NCBI GenBank assembly: GCA_035399845.1
Contig: DAOPJV010000011.1
Span: 66,809 to 130,808 of the forward strand
Direction of reading: 5' to 3'
DNA from: ECT2AJA-110-A sp035399845
Lineage (GTDB): Bacteria > Planctomycetota > Phycisphaerae > UBA1845 > UTPLA1
DNA length: 64,000 nucleotides
Part shown: one piece after another, positions 53,145-63,298 of the stretch
How the letters are laid out: each line of letters starts with the position of its first letter
How positions within the stretch are numbered: position 1 is the first letter of the stretch
Position numbers and translations under genes: made by a program
Notes under the pieces: model-generated
What the model was told of the DNA's origin: nothing
The model's input: the letters and a program-made list of their open reading frames with translations, nothing else
Databases searched by the model: none

Positions 53145-56100
53145 TCGGTACGTCTTATCACCGGTCGCGCCGGTTCGGGCAAGACCCGATTCTGCCTGGA
53201 TGAAATTCGGCAGGAACTCGCGCGCGATCGCGCCGAAGGGCCCCGGCTCATCTTCCTCGTACCAGAACAGGCGGCGCTTCAGTCCGAACGCTTACTCCTC
53301 GCCCAGTCCGATGGCGCCACGCTCGGCCGCTGCGAGGTCCTCAGCTTCAGGCGCCTCGCCCAGCGGATTCTCAGCGAATCGACCGGCGGCATGCCGACGC
53401 CCCTCACGCCGATTGGCCGGCAGATGGCCGTCCGCTATCTGCTCGGGCGACATCGCCAGCGTTTCCGGGAGTTCGGCCGACTCGCCGATCGCGGCGGTTT
53501 CGTCGCCGAACTGGCCTCCGCGCTGTCCGAACTGTTTCGCGAATCCGTCTCCGTCGAACGGCTTGACGCCTGCGCCCACGCCGCCGAATCCGAAGACGCG
53601 CCCACATTCCCGCGTCTGCACGACCTGGCCATCCTCTATCGGGAATACTGCGACTACCTGGGCGATGATCGTGTCGATCCCGACGGTGTCCTCGCCCTGG
53701 CGCGATCGCGAATGGCGCAGGCCGAGTGGCTGCGCGGCGCCCGCGTCTGGGTGGACGGCTTCGCCAGCTTCACGCGCCAGCAGCTCACGACGCTCGTCGA
53801 GATGTCCCGGCTCACAGCCTCGCTGGATGTGGCGATCCTGCTCGATCCCGATGGCGTCCGCGATGACGAAGCCGGGCGCGACGACGAAGGTCCCGACGCC
53901 GCGGATCTGTTCGCCAAGACGCGCGTCACAATGGCCGATCTGTTTCGCGCCTTCGCGGAGGCCGGCGCGGCGCTGGCCCCCGTCAGGCGACTCGCGGGTT
54001 CGCCGTCCCGATTCGACGCGACACCCACGCTGGCGAATCTCGAACGTCGCCTGTTCGCCGAACCCGGCGCCACAGTGGATGAACCGTCGACGCCGGAGAT
54101 GGCCTCCCAACCCGCCGAAGCGCAGCTCGTGGTGGCGACTGATCTCCGCGATGAGGCCCGCGCGACGGCCCGCGCCATTCTCGACCTGACGCGGCGCGAA
54201 ACCCATCCGCTGCGCTATCGCGACATTGCGATTCTCGTGCGCAGTCTTGAGCCCTATCACGATCTCCTCAGCGCCGAACTGCAGCGACACAACATTCCCT
54301 TCTTCATCGATCGCCGGCGCCCAACGCATCATCATCCGCTCGTTCGCTTCATTCGAGGGCTTGTCTCAATCGTGGGTGGTCTGTCCTTCGAAGCGTCGAT
54401 GACGCAGATCCTCAAGAGCGGCTTTGCCGGCGTGCCCGCGGATGACGCGGACGCCATCGACAATTACACGCTCGCCAACGGTCTCTCCACGCCTGTCCAA
54501 TGGGACACGCCCTGGACCCGCAAGCCGCCGGGATTCGAGGATCGCCGCACGAACGCCGCCAGGGCCGCGATCGCGCAGGTCGAAGCGGCCCGCCAGTCCC
54601 TGCGAAATCGCTTCGGCGATTTCTGGCCGGGCGCAGCGACGCCGACCACCTGCCGCGACTGGATTCTGCGTCTGGCGGCGGCCATCGAACGCTTCGATGT
54701 ACGCCGCACGCTGGACACGTGGAGCGTGGACGCGGAAGCGCGCGGCGATCTGGATGAGGCGTCGGAGCATCTGCAGGTCTGGAGCGGCGTCTGCGGACTC
54801 CTGGAGGAACTCGTCGCCGCCCTGGGCGATGTCGACATGCGCGGCCGCCAGTTCCGCGAAACGCTGGAGTCCGGTCTGTCCGAACTCACGCTGGGACTGG
54901 TTCCGCCAACGCTCGACCAGGTCATTGTGAGCGCCGTCGATCGAGGTCGCCAGAACCCGAAGCTGCGCGCCGCCTTCGTGCTCGGCCTCGCCGATGGACT
55001 CTGGCCGAATCGCGTCGTCGACGAGGGCCTGCTCGGCGACGAAGAGCGGGCGTTTCTCGAAGGCAAAGGCGCCGCTCTCGGCCGCAGCCGACTCGAGCGG
55101 CTGCGCGAGGAGCGATTGCTCCTGTATGTCGCCGTCACGCGCGCGAATGAACTGCTGTGGGTCAGCCGGCCCCAGCGAAACGCCGATGGCAGGGAAATGC
55201 AGCCGTCCCTCTACTGGGCGAATCTGCGGGCGGCCCTCGGGGATGACGCCCTGCGCCGAACCCAGGGCGAGTGCGACGACGGCATTTCGACAATCAGCGA
55301 TCTGGCGAGCCATATTGCCGAGGCCCTCGGCAGGGCGATACGACCCCAACCCGACGACGGAAACACCGGCGTCGATCCAACAGCGCTCTCGCTCTACAAC
55401 TGGGTCGCGGCGCAAGAGGATTCGCCCATCGGGGCGCGCGTGCGTCGGGCGCTTGCGGCCCTTCCGCCATCGACGGACGCCCAACTCTCCGAGGCGGCGC
55501 GCCACGCGCTCTGGGCGCCGCCGCACGACATGAGCGTCACGCGGCTGGAGTCCTTCGCGAAGTGCCCCTTCCAGCACTACGCCCGCTACGGTCTGACACT
55601 TCGCCCCCGTGACGTCCACGAACTGTCCGACACGCGTTGGGGACAGTTCTATCACGCCGTACTGGAGCAGTTCGTCAACGAGCTGATCGAGACAGGTCAG
55701 TCGCTCGCCGAGATGCCCGAACAGGCGATCGCGGATCGCGTCGACGACCTCTGCGTCAACGTCCTGCCCGAATTCGCCGACGAGCTGAATCTCGATGACG
55801 CGCAGCGTCGCAGCCTTTCCTGGCGCAGCCATCGCGAATTGCCGGCGTTCCTGCGCGGACACAGATCGACCGTCGGCCGGACAAATCTGCGCCCCGTGGG
55901 AACCGAGAAGAACTACGGCCGCAAATCCGAATGGCCCGCCCTCGAACTGACGACGGCGTCGGGTGAGACGGTCTCGATCCGCGGCAAGATCGATCGCATC
56001 GACCTGCTGGCCGGCGCCTCGGCGAACCTCGCCGTTGTATTCGACTACAAGCGCAATGTTCGCAAGGCGCCCGCGCTCGACGCGATCTACCACGGTCTCT

Positions 56101-56666
56101 CCCTGCAGCTACTCGCCTACCTGCTCGTCATTCGCGATCACGCCGACGCGCTGAAGCTGGGAGATATCGAGACCGCCGGGGCGATGCTGCTGCCGATCAA
56201 CTGGAAACGCGAGAAGCTCGATCATCCGGACGAAGCGGACGACGACGCCTTTACACCCTTCAAACAACTGCGGCCGCGCGGCGTCATCGACTTCGACGCC
56301 CTGACGACGATCGCGCCGATGAACCCCACGCAGTCGTCGCCCGTGTTCAACGCGGCCCTGCTGAAGGATGGCGGCCTGGCTCGATACGAAAACTCCGATG
56401 CGCTTCGCCCGGGCGAGCTCTCGACGACACTCGCCTTCGTTCGCCGGAAGATGACGCAGCTGTGCGACGCCTGGCTCGCCGGCGACATCCGCGTGCGACC
56501 CGCGCGGCTGGGGCGCTCGTTGCCGTGCGAACACTGCGACTATCGCTCCGTCTGCCGGTTCGAATACACACAGGGGCGCGTTCGCGAGTGCCCGAAGCTG
56601 AAGAAGTCGGAAGTGATCGAGCGAATGACCGCGGAAACGCAGTCAAACGAGCGAGGCGCGTCATGA
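53142..56666 (+). CDS. addB: AddB-like helicase/nuclease subunit
   Basis: 1174 residues, starting with TTG at 53142 because AAGGAG (53128-53133) lies 8 bases upstream and the conserved part opens exactly there; the ATG at 53115 is not needed. Walker A GRAGSGKT (8-15), an inactivated UvrD-like middle, then a C-terminal RecB-type nuclease with GKIDRID (near 949) and DYKRN (near 968). Cys807 with Cys1129, 1132 and 1138 match the iron-sulfur cluster of AddB. AddAB processes double-strand DNA ends for RecA. Its stop overlaps the addA start (ATGA). Confidence 0.88.
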   Translation: MSVRLITGRAGSGKTRFCLDEIRQELARDRAEGPRLIFLVPEQAALQSERLLLAQSDGATLGRCEVLSFRRLAQRILSESTGGMPTPLTPIGRQMAVRYLLGRHRQRFREFGRLADRGGFVAELASALSELFRESVSVERLDACAHAAESEDAPTFPRLHDLAILYREYCDYLGDDRVDPDGVLALARSRMAQAEWLRGARVWVDGFASFTRQQLTTLVEMSRLTASLDVAILLDPDGVRDDEAGRDDEGPDAADLFAKTRVTMADLFRAFAEAGAALAPVRRLAGSPSRFDATPTLANLERRLFAEPGATVDEPSTPEMASQPAEAQLVVATDLRDEARATARAILDLTRRETHPLRYRDIAILVRSLEPYHDLLSAELQRHNIPFFIDRRRPTHHHPLVRFIRGLVSIVGGLSFEASMTQILKSGFAGVPADDADAIDNYTLANGLSTPVQWDTPWTRKPPGFEDRRTNAARAAIAQVEAARQSLRNRFGDFWPGAATPTTCRDWILRLAAAIERFDVRRTLDTWSVDAEARGDLDEASEHLQVWSGVCGLLEELVAALGDVDMRGRQFRETLESGLSELTLGLVPPTLDQVIVSAVDRGRQNPKLRAAFVLGLADGLWPNRVVDEGLLGDEERAFLEGKGAALGRSRLERLREERLLLYVAVTRANELLWVSRPQRNADGREMQPSLYWANLRAALGDDALRRTQGECDDGISTISDLASHIAEALGRAIRPQPDDGNTGVDPTALSLYNWVAAQEDSPIGARVRRALAALPPSTDAQLSEAARHALWAPPHDMSVTRLESFAKCPFQHYARYGLTLRPRDVHELSDTRWGQFYHAVLEQFVNELIETGQSLAEMPEQAIADRVDDLCVNVLPEFADELNLDDAQRRSLSWRSHRELPAFLRGHRSTVGRTNLRPVGTEKNYGRKSEWPALELTTASGETVSIRGKIDRIDLLAGASANLAVVFDYKRNVRKAPALDAIYHGLSLQLLAYLLVIRDHADALKLGDIETAGAMLLPINWKREKLDHPDEADDDAFTPFKQLRPRGVIDFDALTTIAPMNPTQSSPVFNAALLKDGGLARYENSDALRPGELSTTLAFVRRKMTQLCDAWLAGDIRVRPARLGRSLPCEHCDYRSVCRFEYTQGRVRECPKLKKSEVIERMTAETQSNERGAS

Positions 56667-59600
56667 CCGCGTGGACGAAGGATCAACGACGCGCGATCGA
56701 GACGATCGACTGCAGCGTCCTCGTTTCCGCCGCGGCCGGCTCCGGCAAGACCGCCGTCCTCGCCGAACGCTGCGCCTATCTCGTGACGGACGCGCCGAAT
56801 CCCTGTCGCGTCGACGAACTGCTCGTCGTCACGTTCACCGACGCCGCCGCCGCAGAAATGCGCGAGCGCATTGCCAAAGCCCTGCGCGAGCGGCGCAGGC
56901 GCGATCCCGGAAACAGCCGCATCCGCCGGCAGCTCGCCCTGCTGGATGGCGCGCAGATCTCCACGATTCACTCATTCTGTCGCAATCTGCTGAATCGCTA
57001 CTTCGCCTTCGTCGATCTGGAGCCGCGGATGCCGCTGCTTGCGCCACTGGAGGCCGTGCAGCTTCGAAAGCAGTGCGCAAAGGACGTCTTCAACGACCTC
57101 TCGGCCGAAGACGCGCCAAACGCGGCGGCGTTTCTCGACTTTCTTTCGGCCTACGGATCGCACGAGCCCTCCCTGCGACAACGCGTGCTGGACATCGCGG
57201 CCTTCCTCGAATCGCACGATCGACCGGACGAGTGGCTCGCCAGCGCCCGCGAGCAATATCGCAACGCCGATTCGGCAACGCTCTCGCCGGCATGGATGAC
57301 GTCCCTGGCGGACGCGCTGACCGCCTCGCTGGAACAACTCGAGGCGACGACGCGAAGCCTGCGCGACCGCCTGCCCGAAAGCGAGACCACCAGCTGGTTC
57401 GCGCCCGCCTTCGACGCCGTCGACGTTCTGACGGACGCCGCGCTGTCACAGCTCCACGCCCATCGGGATGAGGCCACGATCGATCGCATCTGCGCCGACA
57501 TGCTGATGGATGTCGAATCGCCCAAACCGCCGACGCGCGGATCCAGACGCTTCAAGGATCTGAGCGACGCGGACAAGGCCGCCTACAACTTCGCGGACGA
57601 GTTGCGGAAGGAACTCGACAAGGCGCTCAGGCGTGTCGTGGACCGGTTCGGCCGCTTTCGATGCGCCGACTGGGCCGCCGGTATCGCCGCAACGGCGCCG
57701 CACGTCGAATCGCTGCTGACCGCCGTCGAGCGCGTCCGCGACGCCTATCGAGAGGCCAAACGCGAACTCGGCGAACTCGACTTCTCTGACCTGGAGCGCT
57801 ACACGCTCGATCTGCTGCGCGAAGAGACGCATCACGTCGCCGAGCGTCTGCACGGCCGCTTCCGCCACGTTCTCGTCGACGAATTTCAGGACATCAACCC
57901 GATCCAGGCGGAGATTCTGCGGCTCGTCAGCACGGAATCCTCCGCCGATCGGCCGAACAACCTGTTTACCGTCGGCGACGTCAAGCAGAGCATCTATCGA
58001 TTCCGCCTCGGGGAACCCCGGCTCTTCATCGCTCGCAGCGATCGCTTCCTGGCCGCGGCGCAGCGCGAAGGCGACGTCGTTCCGCTCAGCATGAACTTCC
58101 GAAGCGAACGCCCCGTCATCGACGCCATCAACCTTGTCTTCGAGCGGCTCATGTCCCGCGACCTCGGCGGTATCGACTACGACGGCGACGCCCGACTCGT
58201 CCCGTTCCATCAGAATCCCTGCCCCGCCGGCGTCGTCCCGTGTGAAGTGCACCTGCTTCAGGATCCAAAGGGCGCCACGACCGACGCGAGTGAAGACGAA
58301 GGCGACGGTGAAGGCGGCGCCGACGACTGGGATCGCATCGAGCGCGAAGCCTACGTCATCGCCGAACGCATCAACCACCTGCGCGCCGAAGGCTACGCCC
58401 TCAGCGACATCGTCATCCTGATGCGTTCCATGAAGGCCCGCATCAGTCTCTTCCTCCGCCGCCTGCTCGCCCAGGGCGTCCCCGCCGTGTCAACGATGAG
58501 CGGCGACCTCTTCGACGCCATCGAGGTGCTGGACATCATCTGCCTGCTCCAGCTTCTCGACAACGAGCGACAGGACATCCCCCTGGGCGCCCTGCTCCGC
58601 TCACCGCTCATGGGCGATCCCCTGACGGACTCGCAGCTCGCGGAGATCCGAGCCTGCGAGAGGATCGGCAATCGACCGCGCCCCTTCCACGAGGCGGTCC
58701 GGAACTACGCCATCGCCGGTCCGGACGAATCGCTCCGCCTGCGCCTGGCCGCCATCTTTGACCAGCTCCACGCATGGCGCGCCATCGCCGCTCGCCGCCC
58801 CATCGCCGACACACTCTGGCGGATTTTCGAAGAATCCGGGTACCTCTCCTGCGTCTCGGGACTTCCCCGTGGCGAGCAGCGCCGCAGCAACCTCATCCAG
58901 CTCCACGAGTACGCGCGACAGTTCGGCGCCTTCCGGCGTCAGGGGCTCAACCACTTCATCCGCTTCATCGACGAACTCCGTGAGAGCGGTGAGGAACTGA
59001 TGGCCGGCGCCGTGGCCCCTCAGGGCGACGCCGTCCGCATCATGACGATCCACGCGAGCAAAGGCCTGGAGTTCCGCGCCGTCGTTCTCGCCGAGTCCGG
59101 CAAGCGATTCAATCTGCAGGACGCCCAGCAGAGCGTCCTCGTCGATCGCAGACTCGGCGTCGGTCTGGAAGGCGTCGACCTGACACGCCATTTCCAGTAT
59201 CCAACGCTCCCCCATCGCCTCGTCGGAGACGCCGTCCGACGCGAGTCCATCGCGGAAGAACTTCGCGTCCTCTACGTCGCCATGACCCGCGCGAAGGAGC
59301 GGCTGATCGTCGTCGGTACCGAAAAGCTCGTTGACCCACCCGTCGACGCCGTCGCTGTCGATAACGACGCGTCGCCGGTCCTTCCTCTCGCCGAGCGACT
59401 GGGAGCGTCGAACAGCATGAAGTGGCTTCTCGCGTCACTGACAACGGCGCCCGAGGGCGCCGTCGCATGGGGCGACACGCCGGGCCAGGGCGCGCTTTTT
59501 CATGTGACCCGGTATTCACTGGAGATGATGCGTCACTGGTCCTTCGAGGCGCCGCACAGCGACGCCGCCACGCAGAAGGCGCAGAAGTTCGCCGCCCTCA

Positions 59601-60373
59601 TTCCCGCCGGATCGATCGCCGACGACGACGCCCCCCTCATCGCGACGATCGAACGGCGCCTCCTGGCGCCGTACGCGGCGGAAACGCTCACCCGGGTCCC
59701 CGCCGTCGTGGCCGCCAGCGAACTGAAACGGCGCTGGAACCTGCTGGAGGAGCCCGACGATCCCGCCGGCGCCCCGGCCTCCGGCGACGCCATGCCGAAA
59801 TACCCCCGGCAGTTTCACCCGCTGAACGTGTCCGATGAGAAGGCGGCGCCCGCGTCCACCCAGGTCGGCACGTGGACCCACGAATTGCTCCAGCGGCTCG
59901 ATCTTTCCCAGGCGTGCGATCGTAAGAACATCGAGGCGCAACTGGCGGGGATGGTCGCGGCGCGTCAGTTCACGCCCGAACAGGCGGGCGCCATCGATCT
60001 CGACGCTGTCGCCTGGTTCTTCGAAACGGAGCTCGGAAGTCGCCTCCGGAAACCCGGCGCCCGCGTCCTGCGGGAGTGGCCGTTCACGCTCGCGACGGAC
60101 CCGACGCGCTATCGCCCCGACGCCGCGGCGATGGATGTTGACGACGTCCTCGTGGTCCGCGGCATTGTGGACTGCCTGTTCGACGATGGCGCCGGCTGGG
60201 AAGTTCTGGACTACAAGACGGACCGCGTGTCCGGCGCGGGCTTGTCGCAGCGCGCCGCGGAATACGCGGGACAGGTGCGAATCTACGCACAGGCCGTCGA
60301 GGCGGCGTTCGGCGTGCGACCGAAGAAGACGTGGCTCGCCTTCATGACGCCGCGCGAAGTCGTGTGCGTGTAG
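56663..60373 (+). CDS. addA: AddA-like helicase/nuclease
   Basis: 1236 residues from the ATG at 56663. UvrD/Rep-type superfamily 1 helicase: Walker A AAAGSGKT (23-30), motif VDEFQDIN (about 406-413), GDVKQSIYRFR, MTIHASKGLEF near 794 and VAMTRAK near 873. The C-terminal PD-(D/E)xK nuclease has DYKTD near 1184. Translation is coupled to addB by ATGA. Together they form the double-strand-break resection complex, which also cuts unprotected foreign linear DNA. An acidic, low-complexity insertion (about 540-560, DASEDEGDGEGGADD) sits in the helicase. Confidence 0.92.
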   Translation: MTAWTKDQRRAIETIDCSVLVSAAAGSGKTAVLAERCAYLVTDAPNPCRVDELLVVTFTDAAAAEMRERIAKALRERRRRDPGNSRIRRQLALLDGAQISTIHSFCRNLLNRYFAFVDLEPRMPLLAPLEAVQLRKQCAKDVFNDLSAEDAPNAAAFLDFLSAYGSHEPSLRQRVLDIAAFLESHDRPDEWLASAREQYRNADSATLSPAWMTSLADALTASLEQLEATTRSLRDRLPESETTSWFAPAFDAVDVLTDAALSQLHAHRDEATIDRICADMLMDVESPKPPTRGSRRFKDLSDADKAAYNFADELRKELDKALRRVVDRFGRFRCADWAAGIAATAPHVESLLTAVERVRDAYREAKRELGELDFSDLERYTLDLLREETHHVAERLHGRFRHVLVDEFQDINPIQAEILRLVSTESSADRPNNLFTVGDVKQSIYRFRLGEPRLFIARSDRFLAAAQREGDVVPLSMNFRSERPVIDAINLVFERLMSRDLGGIDYDGDARLVPFHQNPCPAGVVPCEVHLLQDPKGATTDASEDEGDGEGGADDWDRIEREAYVIAERINHLRAEGYALSDIVILMRSMKARISLFLRRLLAQGVPAVSTMSGDLFDAIEVLDIICLLQLLDNERQDIPLGALLRSPLMGDPLTDSQLAEIRACERIGNRPRPFHEAVRNYAIAGPDESLRLRLAAIFDQLHAWRAIAARRPIADTLWRIFEESGYLSCVSGLPRGEQRRSNLIQLHEYARQFGAFRRQGLNHFIRFIDELRESGEELMAGAVAPQGDAVRIMTIHASKGLEFRAVVLAESGKRFNLQDAQQSVLVDRRLGVGLEGVDLTRHFQYPTLPHRLVGDAVRRESIAEELRVLYVAMTRAKERLIVVGTEKLVDPPVDAVAVDNDASPVLPLAERLGASNSMKWLLASLTTAPEGAVAWGDTPGQGALFHVTRYSLEMMRHWSFEAPHSDAATQKAQKFAALIPAGSIADDDAPLIATIERRLLAPYAAETLTRVPAVVAASELKRRWNLLEEPDDPAGAPASGDAMPKYPRQFHPLNVSDEKAAPASTQVGTWTHELLQRLDLSQACDRKNIEAQLAGMVAARQFTPEQAGAIDLDAVAWFFETELGSRLRKPGARVLREWPFTLATDPTRYRPDAAAMDVDDVLVVRGIVDCLFDDGAGWEVLDYKTDRVSGAGLSQRAAEYAGQVRIYAQAVEAAFGVRPKKTWLAFMTPREVVCV

Positions 60374-60394
60374 CGGACGAGGCGCCGAATTCGC

Positions 60395-60423
60395 TTGACG
60401 CTGACGCGTCGGCGGAGTGCAAT
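60395..60423 (+). promoter_or_regulatory. Candidate promoter upstream of the TPR lipoprotein
   Basis: TTGACG (60395-60400) and TGCAAT (60418-60423) with a 17-bp spacer, 77 bp before the start codon at 60500. The -35 box is good, the -10 box moderate. Confidence 0.35.
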
Positions 60424-60499
60424 GCGCTTCGCAGAAACAAGGACGAAATCGGCGCGATCGTTCGCCCGAACCCGCGCCGGCATTCAAGGATGAATCGCC

Positions 60500-61453
60500 A
60501 TGTCCGTCGATTTCACGTATCACAAGGTCGCGCTCGCCATTCTCATCGGTCTGGCGCATGTGGCCCTGTTCGGCTGCGAAGGCTCGACACGCCATCACGA
60601 CAAACGCGTCACGGACATCACACCGCCGGAAGACGACTACAACCCGGATCGACCGAGGGCGGAACTGCCGGTCGTCGCCGACGAAGTCGAGGACATGATG
60701 GCGGCGCGTCAGGCCTACATCGAGCGCCTGATCGAACTCGAACGCGTCTACCTGGAAAGCGGCAATACGGAGAAGGCGAACTGGGCCCGACGACAGCGCG
60801 AGCAGACGGAGAAGATCGAAGTCTATCCCTACCTGTCGGAGGATCCGCCCGAGAAGTCGTCGGCCGTCATGCCGATCGAGTCCATCCCCGAGGCCGACAA
60901 ACTCTACGACGAGGCCTATACCCTGTACGACACATTCGTCGGCGTGCCCTTCATCGGCTTTACAAAGCTGAACACGAAAGACGCACGCACGGCCGTCGAC
61001 AAGTTCCGAACGCTTCTCCGTGAATACCCGACATCTGACAAGGTCGATGACGCCGCCTATTACACAGGAGTCATCTACAAGGAATTCCTGCGGGAAGACG
61101 ATCCCGACAATCAGCTCGCCCTGCGGTATTTCAGGTGGGCGATCGAACTCGATCCGAAGACGCCCCACGCGGCGCGATTCGACATGGCCGTCGTGTACGA
61201 CTACCGCCTGCACGATCGCGCCCGCGCGATCGAACTCTATCACGACGTGCTGGAGACAGAGGAAGCCGGCATCCAGTCCAACCAGCGCTGGGCGGCGCAT
61301 CGGATCGAGAAGCTCACAGACGACGATCGCAGTCCCCTGCGACCCAGGGATCGCGCACTGGCCACGCAGGCGCCGCGATCGCGGCGCCCGTATTCAGGCC
61401 GCTACGACGATCCCACATCCGTCGAGCCGAGCCCCGCACGCGATCCGCGCTGA
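60500..61453 (+). CDS. TPR-repeat lipoprotein
   Basis: 317 residues. The signal peptide ends in ALFGC, a lipobox (Cys26). A short linker and helical region (ARQAYIERLIELERVYLESGNTEKA) precede tetratricopeptide-like repeats (about 115-270: KFRTLLREYPTSDKVDDAAYYTGVIYKEF, LALRYFRWAIELDPKT, RARAIELYHDVLETEE). The end is basic and disordered. The plan is like outer-membrane assembly lipoproteins or periplasmic scaffolds, though no specific family is evident. It follows addA by 126 bp and probably has its own promoter. Confidence 0.75.
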   Translation: MSVDFTYHKVALAILIGLAHVALFGCEGSTRHHDKRVTDITPPEDDYNPDRPRAELPVVADEVEDMMAARQAYIERLIELERVYLESGNTEKANWARRQREQTEKIEVYPYLSEDPPEKSSAVMPIESIPEADKLYDEAYTLYDTFVGVPFIGFTKLNTKDARTAVDKFRTLLREYPTSDKVDDAAYYTGVIYKEFLREDDPDNQLALRYFRWAIELDPKTPHAARFDMAVVYDYRLHDRARAIELYHDVLETEEAGIQSNQRWAAHRIEKLTDDDRSPLRPRDRALATQAPRSRRPYSGRYDDPTSVEPSPARDPR

Positions 61454-61472
61454 GCGGCTCGCGCCGGACACG

Positions 61473-61679
61473 TCACTCGAGGTGCAGCCGCTCCGCCTTC
61501 CGGGCGAACCAGAACACGTAGGCGGCCAGACCGAACCCGCCGATCATGCTCACGACGCCCATGCCCAGCATGCCGCGGTCGCCGACCGACGCGTACTCGT
61601 GCAGGGCCCAGCCGCCGAACAAATCGGCGCCCATGATGGCGAATAACAGGAAAACCAGGTGGAACCAGCGGAGGGACAT
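61473..61679 (-). CDS. Small two-helix membrane protein
   Basis: 68 residues. AAAGGAGG lies 6-7 bases before the ATG at 61679, a near-ideal ribosome site that supports a real gene. Two hydrophobic helices (about 6-24 and 36-56) flank a polar loop, and the C-terminus is charged. No family recognised; it is convergent with the TPR lipoprotein gene. Confidence 0.65.
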   Translation of the reverse strand: MSLRWFHLVFLLFAIMGADLFGGWALHEYASVGDRGMLGMGVVSMIGGFGLAAYVFWFARKAERLHLE

Positions 61680-61824
61680 GGTTCGCCTCCTTTCGGCTTG
61701 CGGTGAACTCCGCTACCAGATCATAGGCGAGCCCGCCATCCCGGACGTCGAGTTACACGGCCGCAATACGACCGATTCCCGGCGCCCGACGGGCGTTTAT
61801 CGGCGGCGCCGCCGGAAATAGTGT

Positions 61825-61853
61825 TTGCGATGGCGTACCGTGATCGGCATGAT
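61825..61853 (+). promoter_or_regulatory. Candidate promoter for the VOC gene
   Basis: TTGCGA (61825-61830) and CATGAT (61848-61853), 17-bp spacer. A start near 61860 would leave a short leader containing GAGGAGG (61870-61876) before the ATG at 61884. Confidence 0.4.
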
Positions 61854-61883
61854 TGGGAACACCCATCAAGAGGAGGCGACTCG

Positions 61884-62273
61884 ATGACGGATTCCCTCGC
61901 CTACATTCGCGGAGGCCATTCCGCGATCCGGCCCTACATCTGTGGTCCGCTGGATCTGCCCGACTTCCTGCGCCATGTGTTTGACGCCGTCGAAATCGAA
62001 TCACACGCCCACGATTCGACGCGACGCCATGTTCAGATGGGCGTCGCGGATTCCGTTGTCGTCGTTGAAGCGGGCCGATTCCCCGAGGGCGCGACGCCCT
62101 GGACCAGCGTGATCTACCTGTACGTCCCCGACGCCGACGAAACCTTCGCCCGCGCCATCGCCGCCGGCGCCACGATCAAGGCGCCGATGGAAGACAAGTT
62201 CTACAACGAACGCCAGGGCGGCTTCGTCGACAGTGGCGGAAATACCTGGTGGGTCTCCACCTTCAAAGGCTGA
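61884..62273 (+). CDS. VOC (glyoxalase/bleomycin-resistance fold) family protein
   Basis: 129 residues from the ATG at 61884, set by GAGGAGG upstream. Two beta-alpha-beta-beta-beta modules: ICGPLDLPDFLRHVFDAVEI and VIYLYVPDADETFARAIAAGA, with a closing YNERQGGFVDSGGNTWWVST as in PhnB-like VOC proteins. The Glu/His metal set is only partly evident. Such proteins are metal-dependent isomerases, dioxygenases or drug-binding proteins; this one's substrate is unknown. Confidence 0.82.
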   Translation: MTDSLAYIRGGHSAIRPYICGPLDLPDFLRHVFDAVEIESHAHDSTRRHVQMGVADSVVVVEAGRFPEGATPWTSVIYLYVPDADETFARAIAAGATIKAPMEDKFYNERQGGFVDSGGNTWWVSTFKG

Positions 62274-62385
62274 CGCCAATCCAACGCGAAAATCGTCAAG
62301 CCAAGAGTCGCCAGAAGTCGCTGAAGATGTGAGCGACCTGAGTTCGCGAGCTTTCAGCTTTCAGATTTCGGCTTTCGGCTTTCTC

Positions 62386-63027
62386 TTACGCCGTTCCAAA
62401 AATCCGATCGCCCGCATCCCCCAGCCCCGGCAGGATGTAGCCCTTGTCGTTCAGGCAGCGATCGACGGACGCCGTGAAGATCTGCACGTCCGGGTGCTTC
62501 GCGTTGAGGTTGTCGATCCCCTCCGGCGCCGCCACAAGACACAGCACCTTGATGCTCGTCGCCCCCGTGCCCTTGATGACGTCGATGGCGGCGATCAGCG
62601 AACCCGCCGTCGCCAGCATCGGATCGATCACGATCACATCCGTCTCGGCGATGTTCGGCGGCAGCTTGTTGTAATACGTGATCGGCTCCAGCGTCTTCTC
62701 GTCGCGATAGATGCCCAGGTGCCCCATCCGCGCCGACGGCAGCAGCTGATGCACGCCCTCCGCCATGCCCAGCCCGGCGCGGAGAATCGGCACCAGCGTC
62801 AGACCGCGGGAGAGGATGCAACCGTCGCACGATTCCAGCGGTGTCTCCACGGTCCGTGGCGTCGTCGGATAGTCGCGGGTGATTTCGAAGGCCATGAGCC
62901 GGGCGATGAGCCCGATCAGCCGCCGAAACTGCTCGACGCCCGTGTTCCTGTCGCGAATGACAGTCAGCCGCTCCTGAACGACGGGATGACGGATGATCGT
63001 AACGTTGGGCCAGGTGCGACCAGTCAT
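62386..63027 (-). CDS. upp: Uracil phosphoribosyltransferase
   Basis: 213 residues. SRGLTLVPILRAGLGM (73-88), the PRPP loop DPMLATAGS (135-143) and the uracil-binding C-terminus GYILPGLGDAGDRIFGT (197-213) are diagnostic. It makes UMP from uracil and PRPP in pyrimidine salvage. Only small change: the loop has Ala instead of the usual Gly at position 141. A GGAGGAG site lies about 8 bases before the start at 63027. Monocistronic. Confidence 0.95.
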   Translation of the reverse strand: MTGRTWPNVTIIRHPVVQERLTVIRDRNTGVEQFRRLIGLIARLMAFEITRDYPTTPRTVETPLESCDGCILSRGLTLVPILRAGLGMAEGVHQLLPSARMGHLGIYRDEKTLEPITYYNKLPPNIAETDVIVIDPMLATAGSLIAAIDVIKGTGATSIKVLCLVAAPEGIDNLNAKHPDVQIFTASVDRCLNDKGYILPGLGDAGDRIFGTA

Positions 63028-63160
63028 GCTGCGGGCTCCTCCTTCTTCGTTGACGGCATGTTACCGCAACGCCGGCCCACGCGTCGAACAGGGACAAAGA
63101 AGCCGCCCGCAATTTGGTGATTTGGTGATTTCATGACTTAAAGAACTGGACGGGTGGCAG

Positions 63161-63218
63161 GGTGGCCCACCCCTTCAGGGGCAGGGTCACGATGATCGAT
63201 TTGCGCGCTCCCGTCAGC
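63161..63218 (+). repeat. 58-bp direct repeat, left copy
   Basis: Starts GGTGGCCCACCCCTTCAGGG and continues GGTCACGATGATCGATTTGC. Partner of 63934-63991 with about 50 of 58 positions the same. The GGTGGCCCACC part is itself an inverted repeat. The pair brackets the lipoprotein gene at 63299-63868. Confidence 0.75.
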
Positions 63219-63298
63219 ACCCCGACCACACATCATCGAGTATGGGGTGGACCACCCGGCCGTTGCTCGAAATCGCGCAACGCCCCTGCGCCAACGAA

